Part shown: piece after piece, positions 1 through 14,030 of the stretch
Position numbering within the stretch: position 1 is the first letter of the stretch
Layout: every line of letters starts with the position of its first letter
NCBI GenBank assembly: GCA_022605955.1
Contig: JAKCOZ010000003.1
Coordinates: forward strand, 57,536,179 to 57,600,178
DNA: 64,000 bases
Direction of reading: 5' to 3'
Source: Rallus limicola
Taxonomy: Eukaryota > Chordata > Aves > Gruiformes > Rallidae
The notes under the pieces: model-generated
Told to the model about the DNA's origin: nothing
What the model saw: the letters and a program-made list of their open reading frames with translations, nothing else
Databases searched by the model: none
Made by a program: the position numbers and the translations under genes

Positions 1-2560
1 TGTACTGTGTAAAAGGCTGGGTATACAACTGAAAGAAAATTGCAGCTTGGATTGTTTGGATGGTTAGGCTCAGTGGTTTGGCAGCTAACATTTAATGCAG
101 CTTTTCCTACCTGTCCTACTGGATAGAAGAATCTCTGTGTCAAAGCCAGTTGCAGTGAGCAGCTGGTCTAAGCAAGGCAGAGGAAGTCTGGCTTGTGGAA
201 AAGGAGCCATTAGAAGTGCATCCGGGAGTGGCGGACTGAGAGCACCAAGCAATTAGACACTGTGTGGAGTGCCAGGAGTTGGGATCTTTGTGGCTGATAG
301 TGCCATTAAGCAGAGAGGAGGCAGACTTTGGAAGGTACAGCCCAGAGAATATGTCATTAGAGGTGTTTATGAGCACACTTACAAGTATTGTCTGTGCTTC
401 AGGGGATTATGGGCATTCCTGCAGCAGCTATTCCAGCACGAGTGTTTGTCAGCAAGCCTGTTCTGGAGATACGCTGGAGAAAAGTTCTGTTGGACTTGTA
501 TCACTTATCAGTATGATGGGGGGGTTTCTGCTGACATACTTGTGGTGGCTTGCAGACTGAGTCCTTTTCTACAAGGGTAGCCTTTCTGATTTAGCGATAA
601 AGCTTCCCAAGGCAAGAAACACATGTTAGAAAAATACCACCTGCATACTAGAGTGCTTCACCCAGAGAAGTAATTCAGTCTGTACTCAATATTTAAACAC
701 ACTTCCTGATCGATAAACTCCTAGTCCGCGACAAGATTTCAGGGGGAAATGTCCCCCAGGCAGGGCTAGGTGGCGCAATAGGCTAACACATTAAAGTTTT
801 CCAGACATTTTTAGGTCTGCAAATTCCTGTAAATTTCCACAGCCGCATCTGTTTATTGACACATCGATGCATTGATTAATGTGGGAGAACTTCATTGGCT
901 TGGTGGCTTTCCTGGTTCATGATTTTTAATATTCATCCAAGTAAAAGTCCACATAGAAAAACTTCCAAGGTACATTCTGGACAAAACAACATAAATACTT
1001 TTTCTCAAGTTTTGTATGTTGACTTCCAAGCAGAAGCATAGCTGAGGGTAAACAGAGTCTGGCTGCTTCTAATCTGGGAAAATTAGAGTTTATTTCATTC
1101 TTACTGCCCTCTTGAATACCGCAGGGGTGTGTTTATAGACGTTTTGTATACCGATAAACCACTGTCTCCAAATACTTACCAAACATTAAAGAAATCCTCA
1201 GTGTCAGCTTTTTCCTCCACAGAAAAGGAAAAATTTCTGAAAATACATTATTAGTGTGCCCTCAATACTTCTTCTATGTACCATAAGAAAGAAAGTTAAG
1301 TCTAGTAGTGAAAAATTGCTTTTTTGCTTGGAAAAACTCAGAAGAACTAACTGGACAGTTTATAAAGCTACTTAGTAAGCATTAAATGGAATATTTTTTT
1401 GTTGCCAAATTAGGTTGTAGCAGACCGGTAGTTTCTCAGATAGAGAATATTGTTTACATAAAAAGCTCAAGATAACTTACTGTCTCATGTATTGTTATTT
1501 GCAGAAGATAAGTAAGTGATGATTAATGAGTTATTTATATTCTTTAGAAGAGGTCAAGAGAGGAGTTATCAATATTTGAGCAGCAGTAGTGGCATTTTAA
1601 ATAACCCCAATTATCAAAAAGGTTGAGAGTAACAGTCAGATGGTTAATGTACTGAGCATTTAGCATCTGCTCCTATGAGGTGTCAAGTGCCTTTGCAAGG
1701 CATTGAGTGCACTCAAATTACATTAAAACAATGAGGGAACTCACTTCCTTCCAGGAGCTTCTCAGACACTGGCAGGGCAAAGCTATTAGCATCCAGGCAG
1801 TAATGGAGAACAGGAGAAATCCATTTCCCTCTTTCAATTTTTTTTAATTTTTAAATTTATTATTTTTTAGATTTCTACTCCTGAAATGGCTTGCAGAAGT
1901 TACCAGCACTCTGTAAGCACCACACGGAGAGCCGACTGCCTGCAAGCAAAATACCAAATACCTTCTGTCTGCCCTGAGACATGGGATAAACACAAAAGCT
2001 GAAGATAACAGAGGGAAATGGAAGAGAGTGAGAAGCCATGAAAACCTTTATGTGATAGGCTGAAGACCTTCACAACATTCTATTGCTACAACATAGCTTC
2101 AGCATGATGTGGCCTACCCCTTTGTGTGCAGACATAATGGTGTTTGCTCTCTGCTGCCAGGCTCTGCCCTGAGCTAGAAATGCAATTGCTTAATAAGATA
2201 ATTCTGCACAAATCCCAACAATCACAGCACCCAGCTCCTATAAGCATCAGCTGATATTATGTATTTGTAACTTGTTCCAGGATAATCTGCTTGTTCCATC
2301 ATGAGGTTAAGGAAGGACCTGATTTAGATCTGCTTAGAGAGTGTTCTGTTAAGGTTTCTACTCTTAAAATTTTCAGTCTGTCACAGCTTTCTGTGATATT
2401 TCCAACCACTACAGAACTTTTCTGGAAGGTTTAGACCAGAAGGAAAGTAACAGTATTATCCCATAGGAGAGAAACAGCATCTGAAAGGAACTGGGTGGAT
2501 ATAGAAGTGTAAATAGAGGTGATGCTGCTTTAGAACAGCAAATATCTCCTACTTAAGAAT
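1..2560. other. Non-coding unique sequence, no gene recognised
   Basis: No recognisable gene, RNA or repeat. The longest open frame is 103 codons (269-580, plus strand). It overlaps a 98-codon frame on the same strand and resembles no protein I know. A G7 run lies at 519-525 and a T/A-rich tract at about 1839-1872. A block around 785-960 has clustered homeobox-type motifs and is discussed as a finding. Confidence 0.6.
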
Positions 2561-2588
2561 TTTTACTGAGCCAGTTTTACTGAGCCAG
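2561..2588. repeat. 14-bp perfect tandem duplication
   Basis: The unit TTTTACTGAGCCAG occurs twice head to tail (2561-2574 and 2575-2588) with no mismatch. It is a short local duplication with no sign of coding function. Confidence 0.9.
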
Positions 2589-5500
2589 TGTCCACATACT
2601 TTGTACAGTGTAATCATAAGAGATACGTGCAGAAAGATGCATGAGGAAATATTCTTAGTTTGCATGTTAAGGCACTCTGATGAAAAAGTCAGAAAGGTTA
2701 GTGTTTAAATTATTGAGGAAGCTCTCTTCTGGAACTTCCATCTCCCCTATGACAAGTCCTTCACAAATACTGCACAAAATGAATGTAAACTCCAAAGACC
2801 TGTGGAAATTTCACATATAAGACAGTTGATTACTATACGTAGAAAGGGAAACACAAATCCACAATATTTCTTATAAGTAGCAGTAGCAGGATTACATGAC
2901 ATTCTAGCTATGGTTGAAATTTAAACAGCCTTATGATACTGAGTGTGAAGGTGTGCTGGGGAAGCAAACATACTACATGCATTTCTCAAGTTGTTTAAGT
3001 GTAATTTTCATACTAGGTCTATGTCATGTCATCAGTGCTGGGCTGGAATGAGCTGCTGGGTATTCTCAGCTCCTCTCTGTGAAAGAAAGTCAGCAGGGTT
3101 TCTGAAGCTGGTACTGTGAGATAATGCTAAGACCCAGCTTAACCCCAAACCACAGACAGAATTGTGGGTCTCTTAAGGAGCCACTGTCATCTTTGTAGAA
3201 CTATCTTCTTTCTCCACTAAGCTCTCAGAGGGATATGGTGATTGTCTTTCAGTTCCTTGCCTTCTGCTTTAAGGGTCAGCAAGGTTGTCTATGCTTGGGT
3301 TAGTCATGAAAGGCCTTGAAGGGCCTTGAAAGACAAGGTATTTGATATCACAAATAAGAGAATTCAGTGATGTGATACAGAAAGAACAAATACCCAGTCA
3401 AAATGAAAGACAAAATGCTGACAGTAGTATATGAGTAATATATGAGCAGGTCAAGCTGGGCCAGGCAAGAGGAGAATTTCCTAGTGGCTGACAAGGTTTT
3501 AGCTAGCTATATAAAGAGGCTAAGCTGTAGAAATGTTACATGGAGAGATTTCTTAAAATTTAGATCTAACATGCAGGTAAAGGCATGGGAGGATGTAGTC
3601 AGTCCTGGGTTCCTGACTTGAGAGACTGGGTGGTGCTATCTCAGAAATGGAGACTTGGGAAGTGTAGTGGATATCTGAGAACAATAATAATAACATCAAA
3701 TCTGCCAGCAAATGGTTTAAGGTTGGAAAAATCTATGAGTAATACAGTGAATTAAATACCAGTCAAAAGAACTGGACAAATTATTAGTATATATATGTTT
3801 TTTTCTACTGAATGGATCACACAGGGAGTTTATTTTTCCTGGTTGGGTAGTGGGCCTTTTCTCATTCTCTATCTCCATTAAGAACTGTTCTTCATATTTT
3901 ATGGTGTATGGTAGTATCAAGATTATGCCAGGGAATTTATGATTACTGGAAGTTTGCTACCATGTTTTATGACTCAAAACTTGCCTGTTAAACCCATTGA
4001 CATAATTGAAACACTAAGTCTTACTTCCTGATGACAATCATGTGGCAGATGCTCTTCTTTCAGTTCCACTCGACATCTTTCTCCTCTTTTCTTTGCTACT
4101 ACATGTGATTCTCTTATCAGTTAGGATAACTGTTTCTGTATCACTGCTGACCCACTTCTGTCCTATCAACTTCTGTCTTCTATCCCAGACACTTAATAAC
4201 CTTCCAATTAACAGCTGATAACTTTACATGTATAATGTGTTTTTATTCCTAGCAGACACAGAGAAGAAATTAAGAAGTGCCCTCGGCTTAATGTAAATGC
4301 CTTTTTACACCATTGCAAGTGATAGCTTTAATATAAAAATTATATTTATTTTCTTTACTTATGCCTGTGAGACATTATCCCAGAAGAAAAAATAAGAACT
4401 TATTAATTTGGTCAGTTCACATAAAAGGAAATAGTCCTCAGAAAACCTGTGTTATTTTCTGTTTCTGACCAAAATGCAAACTCATCTCTCTCACCAATTC
4501 TATCCACCCATAAAGTTTTCTGAAGGATATGTAAGCCTTACATGTGAATACACGAATGACAACTTGATGGTATCAGTTTTTCTGTTTTGGCCTCAGTGAA
4601 TGTTATCTTGTAACTATCCCAAAAGTCCTGAGTGGGAAGAGAAAAGGAATGGTGAGAGACATGTTATTTCTTTCTTGTATAGTTGATGTTGTTAATCCTT
4701 TGAGCCTCTAGTGGATGCCTAGATGTACTTTGAAGAGTTTGTGGTTGCACTGGGTTTCGCTCATTTTGACTCATAGGAAGGGATCAGAGGATCACAATAA
4801 CTCTGTTGTGGTTGCCCATAGCTGCACGTTTTCTTTGTGGTAACGTGAAGTAATAAAATGCCTTGAAAGCTACTACGAAGTTTGCCCGATGACTTACCCA
4901 GCGGTGGATGTCTCACCATATAGCAGTGAAAAACAACTGTAGTTGTGTGAATACTGCCAAGGAGGAAAGAGACAGGAGAAAATAAAGACATTGTTAGATG
5001 ACCAGCAAACAGTGAAAACAACATATGGTTATTTGAACCAAAAAGTTATTAGGAGATTCATTATATCCTGAAAGTTTTTATTCTGCAGAATTATATTCAG
5101 ACTTCAAAATCTGTATGACCTAATGGCTTAAAAACTCTTACATTTCTTAACTTTGTGGTGATCCAGGTTTCACAGATGTATGATCTGTATTTTTGACTAA
5201 AACACATATTCATCTGTCACAATCACCAGGTATGATCTAAGGATATCAAAGCATCTTGCCTGTGTTGTTTTTCCCATGTCATTTGAATCCCCTTCAGGTT
5301 AGCATAGTGTGAATAAACCATAAGGTTGTTATTACTACGATGGGTACTCAGGCCACCTATAAATGGCTTGCAGGCTATATTCAAATTCTTGGGGAGCGAG
5401 AGGTGAATGGATCCATATTTTGGGCTGCTTTGAATGGCCCCATGATAGTGTAATAATTCCTTACATATGAGGTATTTCCACCACCAAAGACATTTAAGGT

Positions 5501-6424
5501 CTATAGCCTGTCAGTTCCTTGAAAACTTTTGAAAATGTAGACTGCAAAACTGTTTTGTTTTTAAATTTATCTCAGCAGTTTACATATAGAGGCAATACTA
5601 CTACTCCCTGCTGTCTGAATTCTTCCTCCTTGTCATATCAGCTGTACTGTTCTGTCACTATATCACTCTAACATTCCTGTGGAGTTCTTTGTCCATTTGG
5701 TCCCATGCTCATTTCAGACTTGCTCTTTCTAGGGAACTCTCCCTCCTTTTGTTCACCTAAAACAACTTAAATTTCTAGTTTGAAGCAATCCAACTCACCC
5801 AGCCTCCTTGTGGAAGTTCTCTGCTTACCTCCATTTTTACTTGTGACACCCCTAATTTTGTTTCATCCAAAAAAGGTGATGTTATATTTATTTTCAAATG
5901 AAACTTCTTTCTGTAAATGTGGGATAGAACCCAGTCCTGGGAAGCTGGTGACTGATGATTTTCCCTTGAGAAGCCATCAAACAACTATGATTCTTACTGA
6001 CTGTGGCTTTTAGAAATCTGGGAAGTGGCTAGTTCTTGTCCCTTGTAAGTATATCCCTTATCAGTGTTTTTTGTCTCAACATTTTCTCACTTCCAGTTTC
6101 TGAAATGTCCCTGTTCTTCCAAGCTTTATTAGAAACAAGTCAATGGCAAAATTTGTCCTCAACTAGTCTTCTAGAAAGATTAAAGCCATCCAGAAGTCGA
6201 ACTATTAAACTGAGAAGGTTTTGTGAAATCTTTTCCATTTCTAATTTATCCTGATAGCTATAAATTATTCTATAATCTGCTTTACTTTCAGGTATTTGGT
6301 AACTTCTAATTTATATTCATTAGTCCACTGTTAATGTTTATCCTCATTCTTCATTTGTTTCTTATGGTAAACCAAACTTTTAACAAAATACTTCATCTTT
6401 CTTGATTATGTGAGCTAGGCTGCA
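2589..6424. other. Non-coding unique sequence, no gene recognised
   Basis: Only short open frames are present, the longest being 87 codons at 4761-5024 on the minus strand. None resembles a known protein. I see no CR1, LTR or satellite sequence here. Confidence 0.6.
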
Positions 6425-6440
6425 GGGTGGGGGGGAGGGG
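6425..6440 (+). other. G-rich tract with quadruplex pattern
   Basis: The 16-base run GGGTGGGGGGGAGGGG can be read as four runs of at least three G separated by single bases, which is the standard G-quadruplex pattern. It stands alone in AT-rich DNA, with no nearby gene start to suggest a promoter role. Any folding is inferred from the pattern only. Confidence 0.5.
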
Positions 6441-9400
6441 CTTGCTACAAAATAAATACCTCCTGGAAACCTTTTAATTTTTATTCTTATTCGTTAGTCT
6501 TATATGTTTCTTCTAATAATAATTTGTATAGGTTTGGTTAAATAATACTTGTGATATATGGCTCTCTGTATATCTGTAGGTATAAAACTCACCGACGAAT
6601 GCTTGTGATAACAACATAAGCAGGTCTGATAATGGCTGCTAGTCTGAACTTCTAATTCAGTGATTCATCTTCTCTGTTGTTTGAAAAATCTTCAATCTTG
6701 TTTAATCTTAGCTCATGATTAGAGAAGTTTTGTGTGAGCTTTGGAAATTCTAACAGTGTTTTCCCTGCATCTATAGAAGATATCCAGCGTGTATCTTCTA
6801 GGACAGCACATATCTCCTAACCATTAGAACAGTTTCTCACTAAGTTGAATGTTTACAAAGTTTCATTATAATTTCCCAGGATAAGCACTCATGATGTACC
6901 TTCACTGACACCTTATGTGTTTTTTTATTAGTGAACTGATTGGTATGTGTATTCCTTGGTGTGTGAGGTTTCAGTAATTCCAGGGAAGTTGATCCCTTCT
7001 GCACAGATCTTTTCCATTGGCTCTGCCAGTTGAAGGGTGGTTTTACATTTCAGTCATAGAAATTAACAATGGAAGCTGTGCTGTTCCCTCTCATCCAGAA
7101 TTTCCAGTCCATTTTATTAGTTGGAGTTCCTGCTTTAGCATGCAAACAATGAAGAATTTTATTTGTATAACTTGCTACACAGATTCAGTTTCTCTATTTA
7201 AAACAGATTTTTAGCTTTTACTTGATTCCAGTTCCCTATTCTCCACATCTCTTCCCTTTTCAGTGCTTACCAGAGGTATCAGGTGTTACCACCACTTTGG
7301 ACCAGAAGGGTTTGTAAGAAGCATAGTGGAACAAGGCAGCTGTGTTTGGATTTCACTGAAGACATTTTGAACATTAAAGCACAGGGAAACCAGGTTTTGC
7401 CCGTAATTATAAACTCAAGCACACACAAAAGGTGCCCACAGTCAAAACTTTATCAACAATAATCTGATTGCACTGTGTGAGTTTAGAAATGCTAAATTGA
7501 AAACAACACTGTGTTTTCTTCTTTTTAGTGCACTGAAGTGACAAGGGAAGCAGGGTTCTGCAGTGGACATACTGTGCTATGAAACATAAGCAGCTTGGTA
7601 ATAGTGAAGGAAGTGGTATTAGAGCTGATCAACTTTCTTCCAGAGTTGAAAATCTGAACTTAAACAGAGAGCAACTTGTTTGTGCTTGTAAAATCAGACA
7701 TTAATTTGAACTTTAATAACAACAGCCCTTGTCTCCACAAACCACACTGCAAGTATTTAATAATTCCAGGCTGAAGCGGGAAGTATTGAGTCTGTTTGCC
7801 AGAGTAGGGTTGAAGGACATGTAACTGGTCACCTGAAAATCTTCTGAGAAGCTAGGAATGGTAAGGCCTTCCAGAAATTATTGAATTTTTCATCTGCAGT
7901 AAAACTGTACTGCAAACATGTCAAGTCTCGTCTTTATCTGTGTATGCATGTCTGAGTAGGAGAGGTAAAAACAAATGTAAAGATGCTATAGGATATTTCT
8001 AAATATCCTGTCTGTTTCTAAATTGAAAGCATTAAGAGAGAAAAGCAGTGCTGCCAAAATTGTGGATCTTGTATGACATTTGTGTACTTAGCTGACTCTC
8101 ACAACTTGTCCTGTCTCAGCAGTATTCCTGTGCATTTGACCAAGTTTCTGGAGACTTCTGACAACTGTCTCCAATCTTTATCTCAATCCAACAGGGACAC
8201 TGCTGACTTTCAGCTAAGAAAAATACTACTCAGTGCAGTCACATCAAGAATAGACAGGAATGGATTCCTTGTCCTCTGCAATAAGATTTCCTCAGTAATT
8301 CTCAAAGCTTGCACCTTCACAGAGGCTCTTTGGCTGCCTAGCTCATCATTGACCCAAATTTAGAACTTCAGCTTCAGAACAAAATGCTTTTGTACATATG
8401 AAATTGCAGCTTCATATTTAGGGCAGCACACAATCCTCCAGCAATAGACAGAAGTCTCAGTATATTTTCTTTACAGTTTCATTCACAGGCATGCAGGAAA
8501 GCCAGAGATAGAAGGCTAACGTGCAGACATGAAAGTCACATCTGCTGTCATCTAACTTCACCACAAGAAGAAATGGTAGCAGCCTCTTCCTGAATACTCA
8601 GATCTTGCCAGCTCAAGGGATTCTTAAAATGGAAAAGGGATGAAGTGCTCAGGCAGTAAAAGCTGCATGTGGCATATACCCAGTTTTGTCCTTATTGGTC
8701 CAATCTTTATGCTTGGAAAATGGATTTGAAAATAAGGATTTTTGTGAAGACTGTTTTTCTTCACTGTGGTGCTTGGAGCTCTCCTTTAGGAGCATGTGGA
8801 GGAGAAGTACATGTAATGGTTGGGACTTGTGTGTCATGTCTGAGAATACCATGGGACAATGTCTTCTCACAGCCCTGTTCTGATGGCATCGTTATAATTA
8901 TTGAGATTAATTTTTCTCCTAAGTGTGCTGTGCACTAAGATGCAGAATTTCTTGCCATGAGCAGCTGTGAGGTCATACCATTGTTCTCTCTTCTGAGACA
9001 GAGCAAAGAATGGAGATTTTTTTCAGCATGAGTCAGTGCCACTCTAAGAAATGCAGCTTGTCTTTTGAAATGTTCCTTGTTGCAACCTCAGGTTATCTTT
9101 AAACAAGCAGATTTCAAGCCTGTAAACTTTACCAAACAGGCTCATTCTATATTTTTGTTTAATTAGTCACAAAATCTTTCTATTGGTCTCTTTGCCGGCT
9201 TGTCATACAGTATGTTGCTATGAACCCCTTAAAATTTGCTACAAGTGTATGCCTGAGGGTTTTAAAGACAAAAGAGAAGTCTTTTTGCACCTCAGACCCT
9301 ACTAGAATGAGTCAATTTCCTAATTTTGTAGTGGTACTTCAGTGGGCAGTCCGGAACAGCAGCATGTGGGCACTCAGCTTGGGAACTCAGGACTAGTTTG

Positions 9401-12400
9401 AGACTTGAATGAGAAAAGTGCTAACATACTAGTCACATGAGTTTTGGTTTTCTTTGACTGGGTTTGGATTTTTTTCAGGAAATAGCTTTCATTTTAAAAA
9501 ATGCTTTCTGTAAGAAATAGATTTGAAGTTTATCTATAATTTTACAGTATCAGGCAGACACTGTTTCTAATTTTACAATATTAGGCCTAGTATTATGTAG
9601 AGACACGTAACTTCCATCCCCTGTTATAAAAATACTGTCACAGCAGGATTTTCTTTTATTTTTTTCCTCAGAAACAACAGTTTATTTTGTATCTTCATTC
9701 TAAAAGCATTTCTTTCACATTTTATTTTTGACTATACAGATATAGCCTTTGTTTGGTAGTAAACATTACAGACAGTTTTAGTTTTCCTAGTGTGGTGGTT
9801 GTGTGTGGAAACAGCCCTGGCCAACTTGGCTCGCCTTGCGCTGGCTGCCTGGGGAAGGCAACTCAACAGAAACAGGACACCTGGGCCTTAATATTCTTCC
9901 TTGTAAAAACATGAAAATATTACACCTGACTATGCAGCACATATGTATCTGCAGTAAAACTGTTGTCTTCATTCATCAAATAATTCTATCTGTGTTCCTT
10001 TAACATATTAACACTTTTGGAGTGCTGACTAGGATATGCAATACCTTTCCAATATTTGAAAAAGCAAACTCTAATTTCAGTTATCCTTTTGCAGATATTT
10101 TTATTTCCTTCCCACTGCCTGTGTTTTCTTATGGTTAGAGGTAGAAATCAGTCTTATATTTAAGGACTGACCATTTTGGGATTTGCTTCAACTCTAATAG
10201 GATGTATGGGTTGTCTTTCTTACATGACCCTGAGGAAATTGTTCTCACTCTCAATTTTAACCTTTGTTGGTAACAAGTACTTTATAACGTAGTTCTTACT
10301 CACAAAATCTCCATAGAGTGCCTAGGTCCATGGTATCTCAAGGTTCTTGGAAAGTAACATTGATCTGACAAGCACTGAGTAAAGGTTTTATGACAAGACC
10401 TGACACTGAACTTCAGGATGATGAATGTCTCAGCAAGTTCTGCTTTTTTTCGACATTCCCTCAACGGCTGTCTGTGTTATGAACAGGAAGACTCAGGCAC
10501 ATTCTTCTCCGCATGAGACATGTTTGTTTTGCCCTGATAAACAGCCTCCAGCTTCTGATTCTTTGGAGTTTACACATTATTTTTCTATTTATTCCTAAAA
10601 AACTTTGCTACACATCAGGAGCCAGGATTTAGAAATGTTGTAAATGTCAGACTTTAAAGAGGTGGGTTTTGCACTCCAATTGTCTGGAAAAGAGATCAAA
10701 TTACTTACTATGGGTTGCTAAAAAAGTTGTTGATTGATCTGGAGTGAAGTCTTCAAACTTTGCCTTTTTCTGTGCCTTTTCTCAGACTAACAATTCAAAT
10801 TCTCTCTCTCTTGTAATAAAACAGGTTTATCTGAAAAGGACTGTGATCATTAAGCTCTGAAGTGTTTCAATCTTTTGCAGTACCAGAAAAAAACAATAGT
10901 GACTTTTATACCAGAGTGTAATTTGTTTTGGCAACATAGCTTAAAAATGCACATTCCATCAGCTTAACTGTATTGCAAGGATAAACTTGTTAATGGAAAT
11001 TGCTGTAGTCCTGCCAATTTACTCTTGATATAATGAGCACCATTCAGTTTACTGTTAACTGGAGCTGGGTAGATTTGTTCAGGCTGTGTCACAGTTCATA
11101 TTTTCTCAAATTGTTAGGCAAAGGAGGTGGCTGTCCTTACTCATGAGTGTAATTGCAAGAAAGAAATTTGGTGACACCTTTGAATAGTTATAAACGCTCT
11201 ATGGAACAGCAAAATCATTACCATTTTCTGTAGAGACAATCAGGGCAAACACAACTGAAATAAATGAGGTTCTTCAGTTTCTTAGGTTTTTGAAAGATTT
11301 TTTATGAATACCTAGAACACATAAATAACTTAAAGTTTATACAAAAATGCTGAAAAAATAGGTTTTCACAGCCACTCTGATAGTTTTCTTGTATCTCTGA
11401 GTTTGGACTGATTTCAAGGAACTAGCATTCCCTTACAGAGTATCACATGAGGCTCAAAACAGGACAAACAGTCAGTGAAACTCGGGCGCAGCAGTACAGA
11501 TCCTAATACTCCCTAATCCAAATCCTATCTTCCACTTCTTTTTAAGAGAGTCTTTGGGAGAAGTCTGAATTGAAGGAAAAGAAGTAAGAGAAAATGTTTC
11601 AACAAAAAGCCAAATTATGGCTTCACTGAAATTGCAGTTGGTAGCAAGTGAGAGATATGCTTTGCCTTTCCATAAGAAAGCAAGGACAGGAGAGGAGGCC
11701 TAAAAAATGCATTACAAGGACTAAAAGTAGAAAGACACTTAAGTGATAGGGAAGAGGAGAGAAAAGTGGTAGGGAAGAGGAGACAAATTAGCTCCAGAGA
11801 AGGATCCATTCAAGTCTGAAGAGATTAATAATCCTTGTGATTCCAAAAGAAGAAAAAAAAAATTTGAATTGCCTGACCCCAAATCCAAGCTCTGTTATTT
11901 GCATCTAAAGGCAGCGGGAAAGGTGCCTGCATGGGAGTAGCCAAATATCTATCAATAAATGTTTGGAAAAGGAGATTTTAACCAAAAACTCACTCTCCTT
12001 TATACAACAAGATCTTCTTTATGGAATATATTCTTGTGTTTCCATCCCAAGCACACCCCCTTTTCCTTGCATTTTTTCCTTCTAATACAGCTTTATTCTT
12101 TCTACTATGTTTTTTTCTTGAAGTGAAGCACAGACGTTAGTCTCAAAAAGCAATAACATCTAACATCTTTCTTTTTGATACTGAATCTGAGTCCAACAGC
12201 ATTTGTTCCTTAAGTCGTCATCTGAGCAGATATAGGTACTTGTTAAGTGTTGCTGCTGTCAACATTCAGAAAACGGGACAATGGCTTGGTTAAAATCCAG
12301 CTGTCATTAGAAAAATCTTTCTGCATAGAGCTCGGTGGGATTTTCTTTTCATTCCATCTGCCCCTCATGACTTCAAACATACCAGTATTTCTAAAAGCCA

Positions 12401-13365
12401 AGCTTAAGTTCCTATTAGGTCAGTCATGAACTCCAGGGACAAAAGTCAAAAAGGAAAGCTTTTGCTGACAGCTTTATCAATGATATATGAGGCAGAACAG
12501 AATTCAGTGTTGTTTTCTATAGCTGTGCTAGTTACGCATTGCTGACAATTAAATATAATTTTCAGCAGTAACGTAAGCTAACACAATAGCTGTTAGCTAT
12601 AATTGGGTGATTATTTATGCCTTGAAAAGCTCCCTCATACTGGTGAACAATAATCACAGCCACAGCACCAACAGCTGACCTTTAAAAAGGGATTTACAAG
12701 TAGGTTAAAGGAATAAACTTGCATGTAAGGTCGGAATATTCATCTGAAAGTTAAGCAAGAGGTATGGAGACTGGTATTTCAAATTAGTCAGCCTTTAGAT
12801 TCTGAAAAGTGTTGATAAATAAGGAGGGAACAGTCTTTGAAGTGATCAGAAACAGTTTACTATTGCAAAGAAGGGAAGGGAACTGGTGGAAAAAATACAT
12901 GGCATGGGGTGGGATGGTCAGATTCCTGAATCTATCTAAACAGAACTAAAAACAGAGCTCCATCATGCTGGGCACAGATCTGTAGAGTTTGTTAGAAAGG
13001 GATGACCTGGAGAAAGATGGTAAAAATCCCAGTGAATTTCCTGGGGAAAGAGTGAAGATGCTTCTCTGAGCAAGGGCTGCATGTGGAGTGGTGTAGCTTC
13101 TCCAGGACCTGGTAGCAGTCTGCTTGTACCATACATATACAGCAAACACCTGGGGTAGAACAGGGGGTTTTCTAAGAGCCTTTTTTGCCTGCAGTTGGTG
13201 GGATCCCTGGCTCTATCTCTGAGTTATTGGCTAATCATAACGCAGCAATAGAACATACATTGCTTTCATGAGGCTGTAACTGCACACCAGTGAACACACC
13301 ATAACTCAGATCATCAGAAACAGCCCAGGTGTGGTGTGATGGTGCTACTTAAAATTCTCCTCTGG
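6441..13365. other. Non-coding unique sequence, repeat-free
   Basis: Nearly 7 kb without a recognisable interspersed repeat. Open frames reach only 96 codons (8073-8363, plus) and 89 codons (8669-8938, plus), both without recognisable motifs. An AT-rich block at about 12540-12690 contains several TAAT/ATTA and AATAATCACAG-type motifs and could be regulatory. That is speculation without cross-species alignment. Confidence 0.55.
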
Positions 13366-13466
13366 CCAGCCTGGTCTAGTGGAGGGTGTCCCTGCCCATA
13401 AGAAGGGGGTTAGAACTAGATGATCTCTGAAGTCCCTTCCAACCCAAAGCATTCTTTGATTCTATG
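13366..13466 (+). mobile_element. CR1 non-LTR retrotransposon, 3' terminal fragment
   Basis: This is the last ~100 bp of a CR1 element in plus orientation. It starts at a GGCCAGCCTGGTCTAGTGG block, passes through GTGTCCCTGCCCAT and CCCTTCCAACCCAAAGC, and ends in a decayed ATTCTTTGATTCTATGG terminal repeat. CR1 copies in birds are usually severely 5'-truncated and lack a poly(A) tail, as here. No coding sequence remains. It is the only CR1 copy I recognise in the first 29 kb. Confidence 0.9.
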
Positions 13467-13960
13467 GTATATTTTGAATAGTATTGAATGGGACATGATA
13501 TGCAAACAAGGGCACGTGATCCAGAAGATATAACAGCTTAGTTCTGATACTAAAGCTAGGTTCCAAGTAATAGTGAGTAGAGTTTTGGAGGCAGTAAAAC
13601 GAGTCCATCATTTGGCCTTGTCATCCAGAAGCAAAGAATTTCTTGCCCACAAAGACAAGAATTCTCTTTAATTGTGTTAAATTAGTTTAATGTTGAAGAA
13701 GAAAATGATCCTTTTCTTAGTCTTTAGTTGAAGGCTGTGGCTGACCTACTTGGGGATTAAGGTAGTGTCATCAGCCTCAAAGCTGGAAATGAGAGCAGAT
13801 GGGATACAGCCTTTTCTGCACAATCAAACAGTGGTTTGTTCTTTAGACTGGGCCTTCACAAGGGGATAATATTTCAATTTAGGCTTTCAGTGTAAAATTA
13901 TACTACTGTCCTATTTCAGAATTGATTGAGCATTTGAGAATACGCATTGTACACTAGCTG
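13467..13960. other. Non-coding unique sequence
   Basis: No gene or repeat recognised between the CR1 tail and the A/C-rich simple repeat. Confidence 0.5.
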
Positions 13961-14030
13961 AAAAGAAAAAAACACAAACAAAAAAACCCAACCCCCCAAA
14001 CAAACCAACAAACAAACAAGAAAACCCCAA
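13961..14030. repeat. A/C-rich simple repeat (AAAC-like)
   Basis: About 70 bases contain almost only A and C, in irregular AAAC, CAAA and AACC units with a C6 run. It looks like a degenerate microsatellite. A GTAAGT follows at 14034, but the simple-repeat context argues against a real splice donor. Confidence 0.85.
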
